41,141 nt of DNA from Halorubrum persicum (GCF_002727125.1 NZ_NHOA01000042.1:1-41141); one strand, 5' to 3'; shown: positions 31,090-38,965, counted from the stretch's first letter. Notes: generated by a model not told the origin, from the sequence alone. Numbers and translations: made by a program.

Positions 31090-31533
31090 TTACGCGACGA
31101 CGAACTGGTTCCAGATCCCCGAGACGAGGAAGAACAGCGAGTAGTAGGCGACGAACACCATCAGGAGCAACGACGCGGCGATCGAGCTCTTCGGGGCCTC
31201 GATCGGCATGTCGTTGCGCGCCTCGACGTTGCGCGCCTCAAGCTCGAACAGGTCGGCGATCAGCATCGTGATCACGATCACTGCGAGGATCGTCCCGCTG
31301 ATCGGGGCGTTGAGCACGAACAGGAACGTCAAGAGCATCAGTCCGATGTTCGTGAACGCGTGGGGCGTGTACGGTTCGACGCTGTCGCCGTCGCTCCCCT
31401 GTTCGACGTGGTGCCGGTGCGCGATGTGTCGGGTCGCGAGGTTTGCGACCGCCATCACGAGAATCGCGTACGGCAGCATCGGTCCGACTTCGGACAGCCA
31501 GCCGAGCGGAACGAGGAACTGCAGTGGGTCCAT
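31090..31533 (-). CDS. Four-helix membrane protein (DUF7313-like)
   Basis: This 147-residue integral membrane protein converges on the cytochrome operon. Helices: VGPMLPYAILVMAVANLATR, ITNIGLMLL-type segment (HAFTNIGLMLLTFLFVLNAP), ISGTILAVIVITMLIADLFE and ASLLLMVFVAYYSLFFLVSG. RHIAHRHHVEQGSDGD between the first two is His-rich and could bind metal or heme, but no known motif matches. I chose the ATG at 31533, preceded by a TAATAA TATA box about 25 bases upstream, inside the end of the upstream NAD-kinase-like gene. I recall it as DUF7313, a regular neighbour of these cytochrome genes, unverified. Confidence 0.7.
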   Translation of the reverse strand: MDPLQFLVPLGWLSEVGPMLPYAILVMAVANLATRHIAHRHHVEQGSDGDSVEPYTPHAFTNIGLMLLTFLFVLNAPISGTILAVIVITMLIADLFELEARNVEARNDMPIEAPKSSIAASLLLMVFVAYYSLFFLVSGIWNQFVVA

Positions 31534-31547
31534 ACCCACACATCCGG

Positions 31548-32360
31548 TCACGAGTTATTAGAGTGTTTCCGATCAGCGCGCTCGCGACCCCCCTTCGGCG
31601 TCGCGAACGCGACCCGGTCGACCGCCTCGATCTCGATCGGTCGGTGCGGCTCGACGGCCCCGCGCCGCTCCCCGTCGACCACGAGCGCGATCGGCTCGCC
31701 CTCCCGTTCGACCGTGAGCCGCACGCGCTCCGCAGTGATCCACGCGTCCGTGCGAGTGCTGAACGGGGCGATCGGCGCCACCGCGAGGCCGCCGCCCGGC
31801 TCTACGAGGGGGCCGCCGGCGGCGTTCGCGTACCCGTCGCTTCCCAGCGGCGTCGCGACGACGACGCCGTCCGCGCGGATCGACTCCTCTCGGCCGCGAG
31901 CGAACTCGACCGCGAACTCCGAGATCCGCGCCGGCTCGTCGGTGACGACGGTGACGTCGAACGCGGTCCGCACGGGTGTTCCCGCCCCGTCGTCGACGGC
32001 GAGAACCGGATGCGTGACGCGGTTGACGACATCGTCGGTCTCCGAGCCGTCGAGGAGCTGCCGGAGGGCGGCGACGGCGCCGTCGCGATCGAAGCCGAGC
32101 CGCCGATCGGCGACCGGGATCACCGTCCCGCGCGGCGCTGCGACGACCGCGTCGCGGACCGCCGCGTCGCCGACCGCCACGACGAGGGTCGCGTCGGGGC
32201 GCTCGCCGCCGACCGCTGCCGGACCCGTGTCCGCCTCGGCTTCGTCGATCGGGTCTGCGGGCTCCGCGAGCCGCCCACCGGCGTTTCGGACCGCGTCTCG
32301 GAGCTCCGACGCGCGATCGTCGTCGCCGACGACGGCGACGCGGCGTTCCGACGGTTCCAT
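31548..32360 (-). CDS. Divergent ATP-NAD kinase-like protein
   Basis: This 270-residue protein is of the NAD kinase/diacylglycerol kinase-like fold. The second-domain signature TPLGSDGYANAAGGPLVEPG matches the NAD-binding TPxGSxAYxxxxGG segment, and LAVAPIAPFSTRTDAWI fits the following strands. The usual GGDGT ATP/catalytic motif is replaced by LVVAVGDAAVRDAV, so only Gly-Asp remains and kinase activity is doubtful. True NAD kinases keep this motif, so this may be a paralogue with another nucleotide or lipid substrate, or a regulator. The gene is minus-strand, downstream of the M28 peptidase by 58 bases, with its own TATA-like AGTTTTCAC. Its last codons contain the promoter of the next gene. 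Confidence 0.75.
   Translation of the reverse strand: MEPSERRVAVVGDDDRASELRDAVRNAGGRLAEPADPIDEAEADTGPAAVGGERPDATLVVAVGDAAVRDAVVAAPRGTVIPVADRRLGFDRDGAVAALRQLLDGSETDDVVNRVTHPVLAVDDGAGTPVRTAFDVTVVTDEPARISEFAVEFARGREESIRADGVVVATPLGSDGYANAAGGPLVEPGGGLAVAPIAPFSTRTDAWITAERVRLTVEREGEPIALVVDGERRGAVEPHRPIEIEAVDRVAFATPKGGRERADRKHSNNS
31555..31560 (-). promoter_or_regulatory. TATA box of the DUF7313-like gene inside the upstream gene
   Basis: TAATAA on the minus strand is centred about 25 bases before the ATG at 31533 and is part of the Asn-Asn codons at the very end of the NAD-kinase-like gene. It lets the membrane-protein gene be expressed separately. Confidence 0.5.
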
Positions 32361-32418
32361 AGCCGGGAGTGTGGCCGGCGCGTGTGAAAACTTCCCGGTT
32401 CGCGGCGAGCGAGCGGAG

Positions 32419-33735
32419 CTAAAACGGCCAGTCGCCGGTGATCTTCATCCCGGTCGCCTTCCCCTCCCGTTCGAGCGCGGTCGCGATCGCCTCGGTCGGC
32501 CGCCGCGCGGTCGACACGTCGTCGCCGGCGAGGTCGACGACCAGTTCGGTCAGGAGGATCGCCTGCTCGCGGAGGTTTCGGGACTCCAGCTTGTCGAGCG
32601 TGTCCGCGCCGGTGTGTCCCCACCCGCGCCCGCGCCCCTCCGTCTCCCCCGAGACCATGTAGCCGGGGACTCCCCGCGCGACGAACGGCCAGTGGTCGCT
32701 GTGGGGAACCAGCTCCTCGCCGAGCGTGATCGGGTGGTCGAAGTGGTCGCTCACCCGTTTCCCGGCCGCCGCCAGCGCGTCGAACCCGTGGTGATCGAGC
32801 TTCAGGGTGCGACCGAACACGTTGCTGTCGATGTTGACGACCGCTTTGACGCGGTCGGGGTCGACACCGGCGGCGAACCGGGAGGAGCCCACCAGCCCCA
32901 CCTCCTCGGCGCCGAAGCCGACGAAGCGCACTCTCGTGTCGAGTTCGTCCTCCCGGGCGGCGACGGCGTTGGCGACTTCGACGAGCGTCGCCGTGCCGGC
33001 GCCGTTGTCCATCGCCCCCTCCGCGAGGTCGTGGGCGTCGACGTGACACGAGACCACGAGGTACTCGTCGGTGTCGGGGCCCAGGTCGGCGGTCACGTTC
33101 CCGCTCGTCGCGTCGGCCGTCTCGCAGTCGACGGCGACGGTGAGCGGCTCCCCTTCGCGGCGGCGCGCGAGTCGGGCGCCGACCTCCTTCGAGACGCCGA
33201 CCGCCGGAATCTCGCCGATCGGCGCGTCCGCGGTGCCGACGCTCCCGGTCGGCGGGAGAGTCCCCTCGACGTGGTTCGCGAAGACGAACGCCGCGGCGCC
33301 GGCCTCGACGGCGTGGTAGTACTTCTCGCGGCGATGAATGAACCGGTCGACGGAGTCGGGCGTCGTCGAGGAGACCATCACGACCTTCCCCGTCAGGTCC
33401 GCCTCGAAGTCCTCCGGGACCCCGTACCCCAGGTCGACGAACTCGCCGGTCCCGTCTCCGCTCGGGCTCCGTGGGAGCGCGATGCAGGCGTTGCGCCCGC
33501 TCGCGACCGGGTCGTCGCCGCGTCGGATCTCGCTGCCGCCGCGCTCCCACCCCTGAATGTCGAACGCCTCGACTCGCGCGTCCCGCGCGCCGGCGTCGGC
33601 CAGCGCGTCGCGTGTCAGTTCGAGCCCGGCGCGCTCGCCGTCGGACCCGGTCATGCGGTCGCCGATGTCGACGAGCGATTCGAGGTGGTTCCAACCCGCC
33701 TCGCTGGTGAAGACGTCGCCGATCCAGTCGGTCAT
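32419..33735 (-). CDS. M28 family zinc aminopeptidase-like protein
   Basis: This 438-residue metallopeptidase has the PA-domain/M28 layout. The N-terminal helices (GWNHLESLVDIGDRMTGSDG) lead into a PA-like insert of about 105-200 (LTGKVVMVSSTTPDSVDRFI, AGAAAFVFANHVEG). The zinc site is VSCHVDAHDLAEGAMDNGAG (HxD and bridging Asp), then FGAEEVGLVGS (Glu pair), VNIDSNVFG and WGHTGADTLDKL (last His). There is no signal peptide, so the enzyme acts in the cytoplasm, probably on peptides. AAACGTTT, a palindrome overlapping the TATA position, lies about 30 bases upstream of the ATG. It shares direction with the NAD-kinase-like gene but spacing suggests separate promoters. Confidence 0.9.
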   Translation of the reverse strand: MTDWIGDVFTSEAGWNHLESLVDIGDRMTGSDGERAGLELTRDALADAGARDARVEAFDIQGWERGGSEIRRGDDPVASGRNACIALPRSPSGDGTGEFVDLGYGVPEDFEADLTGKVVMVSSTTPDSVDRFIHRREKYYHAVEAGAAAFVFANHVEGTLPPTGSVGTADAPIGEIPAVGVSKEVGARLARRREGEPLTVAVDCETADATSGNVTADLGPDTDEYLVVSCHVDAHDLAEGAMDNGAGTATLVEVANAVAAREDELDTRVRFVGFGAEEVGLVGSSRFAAGVDPDRVKAVVNIDSNVFGRTLKLDHHGFDALAAAGKRVSDHFDHPITLGEELVPHSDHWPFVARGVPGYMVSGETEGRGRGWGHTGADTLDKLESRNLREQAILLTELVVDLAGDDVSTARRPTEAIATALEREGKATGMKITGDWPF

Positions 33736-33838
33736 GCCTGTGGGTGGCCGTGGCGCGGGTCAAACGTTTCGGTGCCGGCGGACGGGGGTGGGTGCCGCCG
33801 CGGTGTGGCGTCGAAGGGGGCCGCGGAGGGGGGACGAG

Positions 33839-34501
33839 TTACGTCCCGGGGACCACCGGGACGAGCGCCGTCGCGGCCTCCGCGGCCGCGAACGTCGAGT
33901 CGTACGCGTGGTTCAACATGAGGTAGGTGACGACGCCGAGCACGAGCGAGAGGAGCCACGCGCTGGCGGCGATCCGCCCGACTCGCCGGTGGGGGGTCTC
34001 GTTCCGAAGCTCGGCGGGCGAGTGCGTGAGGCCGAGGACGACGGCGTAGAGGACGACGGGCACGGCGACGACGGAGAGGATGATGTGGATCGCGAGCATG
34101 ATCAGGTACGCCGGGTAGATCCAGTCCCAGAGGGGGACCCACGCGTACGCCGACTCCAAGACGAACTCTCGGGTCCCCCCGCCGGCGACCTTCGGCAGGT
34201 AGAGGCTGAGGAACACGAGGATGAGGGCGAACGACGTCGTCATCGCCGCCGCGTGCTTCTTCACCTCGCCGTTGCGGATCCAGTACCACCCGAGCGAGAG
34301 CGTGCCGATCGTGACGGTGTTGACGGCGGCGATGGCGTGCGCGAAGAGGTCGACGGTGCTCCGCGTCAGTTCGGGGAACAGCGCCTGAAACTGCGGCACG
34401 AGGAACACGCCGCCGACCGCGCCGTAGCCGACGATTGTGAGGAGCACGGTGACCGCGCCGGCCCGCTCTTTGACCCGGTCGCGAACGCTGGCGGTGGACA
34501 T
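33839..34501 (-). CDS. DUF420 membrane protein (heme-copper oxidase-associated)
   Basis: This 220-residue protein has about six helices and is of the COG2322/DUF420 family, which often sits near terminal oxidase genes and includes proteins needed for cytochrome oxidase maturation. Conserved patterns seen: LFAHAIAAVNTVTIGTLSLG, followed by WYWIRNGEVKKHAAAMTTSF. PAYLIMLAIHIILSVVAVPV and the C-terminal RRVGRIAASAWLLSLVLGVV, then TYLMLNHAYD, complete the set. The histidines in helices 2, 3 and 5 are the family's invariant ones. A TATA box (GAAATAA on the minus strand) lies about 26 bases before the ATG. It stands alone here, 3 kb from the cytochrome b island, and probably serves respiratory-complex assembly. 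Confidence 0.85.
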   Translation of the reverse strand: MSTASVRDRVKERAGAVTVLLTIVGYGAVGGVFLVPQFQALFPELTRSTVDLFAHAIAAVNTVTIGTLSLGWYWIRNGEVKKHAAAMTTSFALILVFLSLYLPKVAGGGTREFVLESAYAWVPLWDWIYPAYLIMLAIHIILSVVAVPVVLYAVVLGLTHSPAELRNETPHRRVGRIAASAWLLSLVLGVVTYLMLNHAYDSTFAAAEAATALVPVVPGT

Positions 34502-34523
34502 ACGCGGGGTTGTCGCGGGACGG

Positions 34524-34530
34524 TTATTTC
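34524..34530 (-). promoter_or_regulatory. TATA box of the DUF420 gene
   Basis: GAAATAA on the minus strand is centred about 26 bases before the ATG at 34501, fitting a leaderless transcript. Confidence 0.55.
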
Positions 34531-34610
34531 GCTTTCGAGGGCGGAACGGGTCGCCGGCTGTCGGGGGGTCAGGTCACCGACGGTCGACGGGTCGGGTCAC
34601 CGAGGGGCTG

Positions 34611-35663
34611 TCACCTGTCGATGACGCCCGTCGCGGTCGCGACCTCGATCGCGGCCGCCTCGTTGATCCCGCCCTGCAGGATCGTGTACCGGTCGCGGAT
34701 CTCGTGGGCGCTGGTGAGTGCGGCGATCAGCTCCGCGTCGTCGATGCCGAGCTCGGCGGCGGTCGTCGGCGCGTCCAGCTCGGCGAGCGCGTCGCGGATC
34801 GCGGCCCACTCGCCGTTCTCGCCGCTGTGGAGGTACTCCGTCATGATCGAGGCGACGCCGACCTGGTGGCCGTGGAGCGCCCGCCCCGGCGCGGTCCGGT
34901 CGAGCTGGTGGGAGATGAGATGTTCCGCGCCCGAGGCGGGCCGCGAGGAGCCCGCGATCGACATCGCGACGCCGGAGGAGACGAGCGCCTTCACGACGAC
35001 CCACGCCGACTCCTCTAACCCGGGGCGGATCATGTCGGCGTTCTCGACGAGCAGCTCCGCGGTCATCTCCGAGAGCGCCCCCGCGTACTCGCTGTACTCG
35101 ACGTTGCGGAGCCGCCGGGCGAGCCGCCAGTCCTTCACCGCGGTGTAGTTCGAGATGATGTCCGCACAGCCCGCGGTGGTGAGCCGCCACGGGGCGTCCG
35201 CGATCAGCGTCGTGTCCGCGACGACCGCCAGCGGCGGATCGGCCGCGACCGAGTGGCGCGTGTCGCCCTCCGGGATCGAGGACCGCCCCGAGACGATCCC
35301 GTCGTGGGAGGCGACCGTGGGGACGGAGACGAAGCCGACGCCGAGGTGGTCGGCCGCCATCTTCGCGATGTCGATCGGCTTCCCGCCGCCGAGGGCGATC
35401 AGGTAGCCGGGGTCGACCGCCTCCGCGGTCTCCTTCAGCTCCTCGACGGCGTCGAAAGAGGCCTCCTCGACGACGGCGGTCGCGGGGTCGTCGAACTGGG
35501 CGCGCACCCGGTCCCCGGCGATGTCGTCGGGCGTCGGGCTCGTCACGATCAGCGGGCGACCGGTGAGATACAGTTCGCCGACCGCCTCCCCGAGGTCGTC
35601 GAGGACGCCGTGCCCCACGAGCACGTTCCGCGGGAGCTTGATCCACGTGGTCTTCTCGAACAT
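34611..35663 (-). CDS. egsA: sn-Glycerol-1-phosphate dehydrogenase
   Basis: This 350-residue enzyme reduces dihydroxyacetone phosphate to sn-glycerol-1-phosphate, the first committed step of archaeal ether-lipid backbone synthesis. It belongs to the iron/zinc-dependent dehydrogenase fold. The NAD(P)-binding GGGKPIDIAKMAADHLGVGF and VPTVASHDGIVSGRSSI are diagnostic. Metal ligands fall in TTAGCADIISNYTAVKDW (Asp), EHLISHQLD (His) and LHGHQVGVASIM (His). The length matches other archaeal enzymes (about 350). The ATG at 35663 (MFEKTTWIKLPRNVLVG) is the typical start. It is flanked by the DUF420 and LysE genes in the same direction but with 80-110-base gaps, so it is probably its own unit. Confidence 0.95.
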   Translation of the reverse strand: MFEKTTWIKLPRNVLVGHGVLDDLGEAVGELYLTGRPLIVTSPTPDDIAGDRVRAQFDDPATAVVEEASFDAVEELKETAEAVDPGYLIALGGGKPIDIAKMAADHLGVGFVSVPTVASHDGIVSGRSSIPEGDTRHSVAADPPLAVVADTTLIADAPWRLTTAGCADIISNYTAVKDWRLARRLRNVEYSEYAGALSEMTAELLVENADMIRPGLEESAWVVVKALVSSGVAMSIAGSSRPASGAEHLISHQLDRTAPGRALHGHQVGVASIMTEYLHSGENGEWAAIRDALAELDAPTTAAELGIDDAELIAALTSAHEIRDRYTILQGGINEAAAIEVATATGVIDR

Positions 35664-35743
35664 ACCGGGCGGTCACGCCCGCGAGTGAAAGCCGTTGTCA
35701 ATGTCGGTCGCCGGGACGCCGGACAGGTTCGCCCGTCGGAGAG

Positions 35744-36442
35744 TCAGGCTCCGAGCGCCGCCAGCGTCGTCGCCGCGTCGTAGAGGAAGTAGACGCCGAA
35801 CCCGGCGAGGACGATCGCGGAGCCGACCGCGACCATCGGCGCGAACGTCTCGATCCGGCGCTCGGCGGCGACGAGCCCGGTCGGGAACCCGACGATCCAC
35901 GTCAACACGCCGAGGAAGAAGCCGCCGATGAGCGCCGGGGAGCCGGTGGCGACGACGAGGGTTCCGGCGAGGTCCCCGCCGACGACGGGGAGCCGGGAGA
36001 GCACGTCGAGCTCGCCGGGACGGAGGAGCCCGACCCCGATCGTCAGCCAGAACAGCACCTGGTACGGGTTGGTTAAGGCGAGCACCAGCGCCTTGCGGAA
36101 CCCCTTCCCCTCTTCGACGATGGGCTCGTCGCCGGAGGTCGGCCGGAACGACGCTCGGGCGCCGCGCGCCGCGCCGACGGCGAAGTACAGCATCAGGACG
36201 CCGCCGACCGCGACCATGGCGCCCTGGAGCAGCGGGAACGACTCCACGACCGCGACGACGCCGACGTACGCGAGGACGAAGAAGATCGCGTCGGCGGTCG
36301 CGGCGCCGAGGCCGGCCCGGAAGCCGGCGAAGCGACCGCGCAGCACGGACTCCTCGGCGATCACAGCGTTCATCGGTCCGGGCGGGGCCGCGAGCGCCAG
36401 CCCGAAGACGACGCCGGCGCCGAGCGTTACGAGGAGACTCAC
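35744..36442 (-). CDS. LysE-family amino-acid exporter
   Basis: This 232-residue inner-membrane protein has about six helices. The family signature is at the start, FGLALAAPPGPMNAVIAEES (the 'PGP' element of LysE/RhtB), followed by GFRAGLGAATADAIFFVLAY and ALVLALTNPYQVLFWLTIGV. The N-P-x-x-x-F-W pattern of the fourth helix is typical. It exports an amino acid or small metabolite, not identifiable from sequence. A perfect palindrome TTTTC-GT-GAAAA lies 18-29 bases before the ATG at the TATA position. No Lrp-type regulator, the usual partner of such exporters, lies next to it. The DtxR-type gene upstream is separated by 133 bases. Confidence 0.88.
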   Translation of the reverse strand: MSLLVTLGAGVVFGLALAAPPGPMNAVIAEESVLRGRFAGFRAGLGAATADAIFFVLAYVGVVAVVESFPLLQGAMVAVGGVLMLYFAVGAARGARASFRPTSGDEPIVEEGKGFRKALVLALTNPYQVLFWLTIGVGLLRPGELDVLSRLPVVGGDLAGTLVVATGSPALIGGFFLGVLTWIVGFPTGLVAAERRIETFAPMVAVGSAIVLAGFGVYFLYDAATTLAALGA

Positions 36443-36459
36443 ACCGACCGAGAGGGGCG

Positions 36460-36471
36460 TTTTCGTGAAAA
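36460..36471 (-). promoter_or_regulatory. Palindrome at the LysE promoter
   Basis: TTTTCGTGAAAA is a perfect 12-base palindrome, 18-29 bases before the ATG at 36442, which is where the TATA box of a leaderless gene must lie. It may be both TATA element and operator. Confidence 0.4.
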
Positions 36472-36575
36472 GTCCCGCGAACGGACCGTGGGCGTTACGG
36501 GCGGGGAACCGACACCGATGTACGAGTGTGGGCGGTGGGGCGCAGGTGTTGCGGTCGGGCGGAGCCGGACCGCGG

Positions 36576-37235
36576 TCAGTCCGCGTCCTCGACCCGGATC
36601 GAGCGGGCGATCTCGACCGGGAGGCTCTGCTCGCCGGTCGGCGTCGCCACGGTTACCATCCCGAACGGGGCGACGTCGACGACCTCGATATCTGTCCCGG
36701 GGGTGATCCCGGCGTCGGCGAGGTACTCCAGTTCGTCTTCGTCGCGGTCCGAGACGCGGGTGACGAGCACGCGGTCGCCCTCCTCGCGGTCCGCGAGCCG
36801 CGCGCCGCTCCCCTCGTCGACGGGTTCGAGGTCCGCGCTCGGGATCGGGTCCCCGTGGGGGTCGACGGCGGGGTCCCCGAGCGCCTCCGCCACGCGCCGC
36901 TCGAACGCCTCGGAGATGTGGTGTTCGAGGGCGTCCGCCTCCTCGTGGACCTCGCTCCAGTCGTAGTCGAGCCGCTCGGCGAGGAACGCCTCCAACAGCC
37001 GGTGGTGGCGGACGATCTCCAGGGCGACCGCCTCGCCTTCCGCCGTCAGCTCCGCGCCGCGATACGGCTCGCGCTCGACGAGCCCCCGCTCCTCGAGTTT
37101 GCCCAGCATGTCGGTGACCGACGGCGAGGTCTTGTCGAGGTACTCCGCGATCGCCGACGTCGAGACGGGCGGGCCCTGCTCGGACTGGAGGACGTAGATC
37201 GCCTTCAGGTAGTCCTCCATCACGTCGCTCAGCAT
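36576..37235 (-). CDS. DtxR/MntR-family metal-dependent transcriptional regulator
   Basis: This 219-residue cytoplasmic repressor is like haloarchaeal SirR/IdeR/MntR proteins, controlling iron or manganese genes. The winged helix spans residues 1-65 (MEDYLKAIYVLQSEQGPPVS, TSPSVTDMLGKLEERGLVER). The dimerisation and metal-binding helices contain ALEIVRHHRLLEAFLAE and HEEADALEHHISEAFERRV, with the His/Glu ligands of the family. The C-terminal 75 residues are a FeoA/SH3-like domain (LEYLADAGITPGTDIEVVDV). GCGATCGC (37242-37249) and TTATAA lie directly before the ATG, and GGTATTTC is placed about 29 bases upstream as TATA, so autoregulation is possible. No metal transporter is adjacent. Confidence 0.92.
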   Translation of the reverse strand: MLSDVMEDYLKAIYVLQSEQGPPVSTSAIAEYLDKTSPSVTDMLGKLEERGLVEREPYRGAELTAEGEAVALEIVRHHRLLEAFLAERLDYDWSEVHEEADALEHHISEAFERRVAEALGDPAVDPHGDPIPSADLEPVDEGSGARLADREEGDRVLVTRVSDRDEDELEYLADAGITPGTDIEVVDVAPFGMVTVATPTGEQSLPVEIARSIRVEDAD

Positions 37236-37260
37236 TTATAAGCGATCGCGTGCGCCGGCG

Positions 37261-37268
37261 GAAATACC
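37261..37268 (-). promoter_or_regulatory. TATA-like box of the DtxR-family gene
   Basis: GGTATTTC on the minus strand is centred about 29 bases before the ATG at 37235. A palindrome GCGATCGC (37242-37249) lies between it and the start codon, well placed for a repressor site. Confidence 0.45.
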
Positions 37269-37324
37269 TACCGGGAGTTACCGCCGCGGCGTCGCTCGGT
37301 GCGCCCCCGGTCGCGCCGGCGCGG

Positions 37325-38113
37325 TCAGTCCTGCAGTTCCGCGTCCCGAAGCGCCTCGTTGAGGTCCTCGCGGACGCGCTCGCCGGTCTCGCGGTCCATC
37401 GCGGTGGTGACGATCCGGTTCTCCTGCACGCTGGAGCCGTCCCGCAGGAGGAGCCGGACGTTCCCGTTCGTGCCGGCGCGCGTCGCCTTCGCGCGCAACC
37501 CCGTCCGCGAACCGGTGCCGCCGGCGTCGATCGGACCGGGGACGATCTTCTTGACGTGGGGGTGCTGCGCGACCGTACTGACCGCCTTCCGGCCTTTCCG
37601 GTCGCCGATCAGCGTCGAGTGCGACCCGCCGATCTTCTCGCGGGGCGGCGTCTCGACCACCTCCAGCGCGCGGTCGCCGCGGCGGTCGAGCACCCACGAG
37701 ACGACCGGGCTCTCGCGGCCGCGACCCTCATCGTTCGTGCGACCGCGGTCCCCGCCGGAGCCCTCGTCGACACCCGCGTCGGGAACGCGGTAGAACTCGT
37801 GGTGGACCTGCGCGCGCGTCTCGCGGAGGGGTTCCCGGTCGCCGGCGGCGTAGACGGTGTCTGGTCGCTTCCGGCGGATCTCGTCGGCGACGCGCCCGGC
37901 GAAGTTGCGGAGCTGGATCTCGGTCAGCTGCTCGTCGGTCTCGGGCCGGGTCGTCACGGTCGTCTCGCCGACGACCGCGTCCTCGTCGAGCATCGTGAGC
38001 CGGGCGCGGTCCGCCGAGAACTCGACGACGACGGCGTCGGCGTTGGCGGTGTTGCAGGTGAGACAGTAGTCCCCGGGTTTGCGGAGCGGGGTTCCACACC
38101 GCCTGCAGTTCAT
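37325..38113 (-). CDS. DUF2103 zinc-ribbon protein
   Basis: This 262-residue protein has an N-terminal zinc ribbon, MNCRRCGTPLRKPGDYCLTC (two CxxC pairs, residues 3-6 and 17-20). The conserved DUF2103/COG4031-like core follows: LRNFAGRVADEIRRKRPDTV in the middle and a C-terminal domain from about residue 165 (GGSHSTLIGDRKGRKAVST, QHPHVKKIVPGPI, GNVRLLLRDGSSVQENRIVT). The His/Lys-rich core suggests nucleic-acid binding. The function of the family is not known to me. The ATG at 38113 is chosen because the ribbon starts there and CTTTTAC lies about 26 bases upstream. The long in-frame extension toward 38725 has no such pattern and runs antisense to the next gene. Confidence 0.8.
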   Translation of the reverse strand: MNCRRCGTPLRKPGDYCLTCNTANADAVVVEFSADRARLTMLDEDAVVGETTVTTRPETDEQLTEIQLRNFAGRVADEIRRKRPDTVYAAGDREPLRETRAQVHHEFYRVPDAGVDEGSGGDRGRTNDEGRGRESPVVSWVLDRRGDRALEVVETPPREKIGGSHSTLIGDRKGRKAVSTVAQHPHVKKIVPGPIDAGGTGSRTGLRAKATRAGTNGNVRLLLRDGSSVQENRIVTTAMDRETGERVREDLNEALRDAELQD

Positions 38114-38135
38114 ACCGGACGAAGGCGCGTGCCGG

Positions 38136-38180
38136 GTAAAAGCGCGTCCGTTCGCTCTCTCGCGGAGGCAACCCATATAG
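38136..38180. promoter_or_regulatory. Divergent TATA boxes for the DUF2103 and membrane-protein genes
   Basis: In the 90-base gap, CTTTTAC on the minus strand (38136-38142) is about 26 bases before the ATG at 38113. CATATAG on the plus strand (38174-38180) is 27 bases before the ATG at 38204. Both spacings fit leaderless starts, although the plus gene also has GGAG nine bases before its ATG. Confidence 0.55.
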
Positions 38181-38203
38181 TGGGGGCCGGCCTGAAGGAG
38201 AGT

Positions 38204-38965
38204 ATGAACACCGACCGATCCGCGGCGGACGCCTCCGACGGGGAGTCCGATGGCGAGATCGAGGGGCGAGATCCGGACGAGCCGGGTCCCGACGGTTCCG
38301 ATCCGCTCGATCGCGTTCTCGGCGACCCCGATCCGGGCGATCCGGAGCCGGACGTTCCCGACGGCGGCGCCATCGAGGACCGCTTGGCGCGGCTGTTCCG
38401 CAGCGGGCGGACGAACGCGGTGATCGCGTGGGCCATGGTGGCAGTCCTCGTTGGGGTGTTCGTCGAGAGCCTGCTCGGGTTCGACTTCCTCCCGATGGTC
38501 CTCGTCGCCGCCATCACCGCGGTCGTGGTCGCGCCGGCGGTCGCGGCGCGCGACCCGCGGGTGATGCTCCCGTGGGAGGTGCTCGGTCTCGCATTGCTGC
38601 CGGTGTTGGTGCGGGCGCTTCTCGGCGGTGAGCTGGGGACGTTCTCGACGTATCTGGCGATCGCCGCGTTCGCGCTGATCGTCACCGTCGAGCTCCACAT
38701 GTTCACGTCGCTGCGGGTCACTCACTGGTTCGCCGTCCTGTTCGTCGTGCTGACGACGATGGCGACGGCGGCCGCGTGGACGGTGCTCCGGTGGAACGCC
38801 GATCGGCTGCTCGGCACCTCGTTCCTGACGACGAACGAGGCGCTGATGATCGAGTGGATCTACGTGACGCTGGCGGGACTCGCCGCCGGCGTCCTCTTCG
38901 ACGCGTACTTCCGGCGGCGCGGGGCGCGGCTTCGGGGCGCCATCTGGGGGGTGGTGCGCCGATGA
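38204..38965 (+). CDS. Polytopic membrane protein of unknown function
   Basis: This 253-residue protein has an acidic, Asp/Pro-rich N-terminus (1-60) and then about six helices, including VIAWAMVAVLVGVFVESLLG, VLVAAITAVVVAPAVAARD, LAIAAFALIVTVELHMFTSL, WFAVLFVVLTTMATAAAWTV and IYVTLAGLAAGVLFDAYFRR. Histidines in VELHMF and RVTHWF and acidic EWIY lie at membrane edges. I do not recognise a family. The next gene starts within its stop (ATGA), and both proteins have a similar helix-and-histidine layout, so they probably form a pair or are distant relatives. The ATG at 38204 is fixed by the TATA box 27 bases upstream. Confidence 0.75.
   Translation: MNTDRSAADASDGESDGEIEGRDPDEPGPDGSDPLDRVLGDPDPGDPEPDVPDGGAIEDRLARLFRSGRTNAVIAWAMVAVLVGVFVESLLGFDFLPMVLVAAITAVVVAPAVAARDPRVMLPWEVLGLALLPVLVRALLGGELGTFSTYLAIAAFALIVTVELHMFTSLRVTHWFAVLFVVLTTMATAAAWTVLRWNADRLLGTSFLTTNEALMIEWIYVTLAGLAAGVLFDAYFRRRGARLRGAIWGVVRR

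Noticed and set aside
37250-38203. Plus-strand extension of the membrane-protein gene upstream of 38204
   Set aside because: It runs antisense through the DUF2103 gene, and a TATA box sits 27 bases before the ATG at 38204.
37325-38725. Extended start for the DUF2103 gene reaching 38725
   Set aside because: The extension is antisense to the membrane-protein gene at 38204. The zinc ribbon and TATA spacing place the start at 38113.
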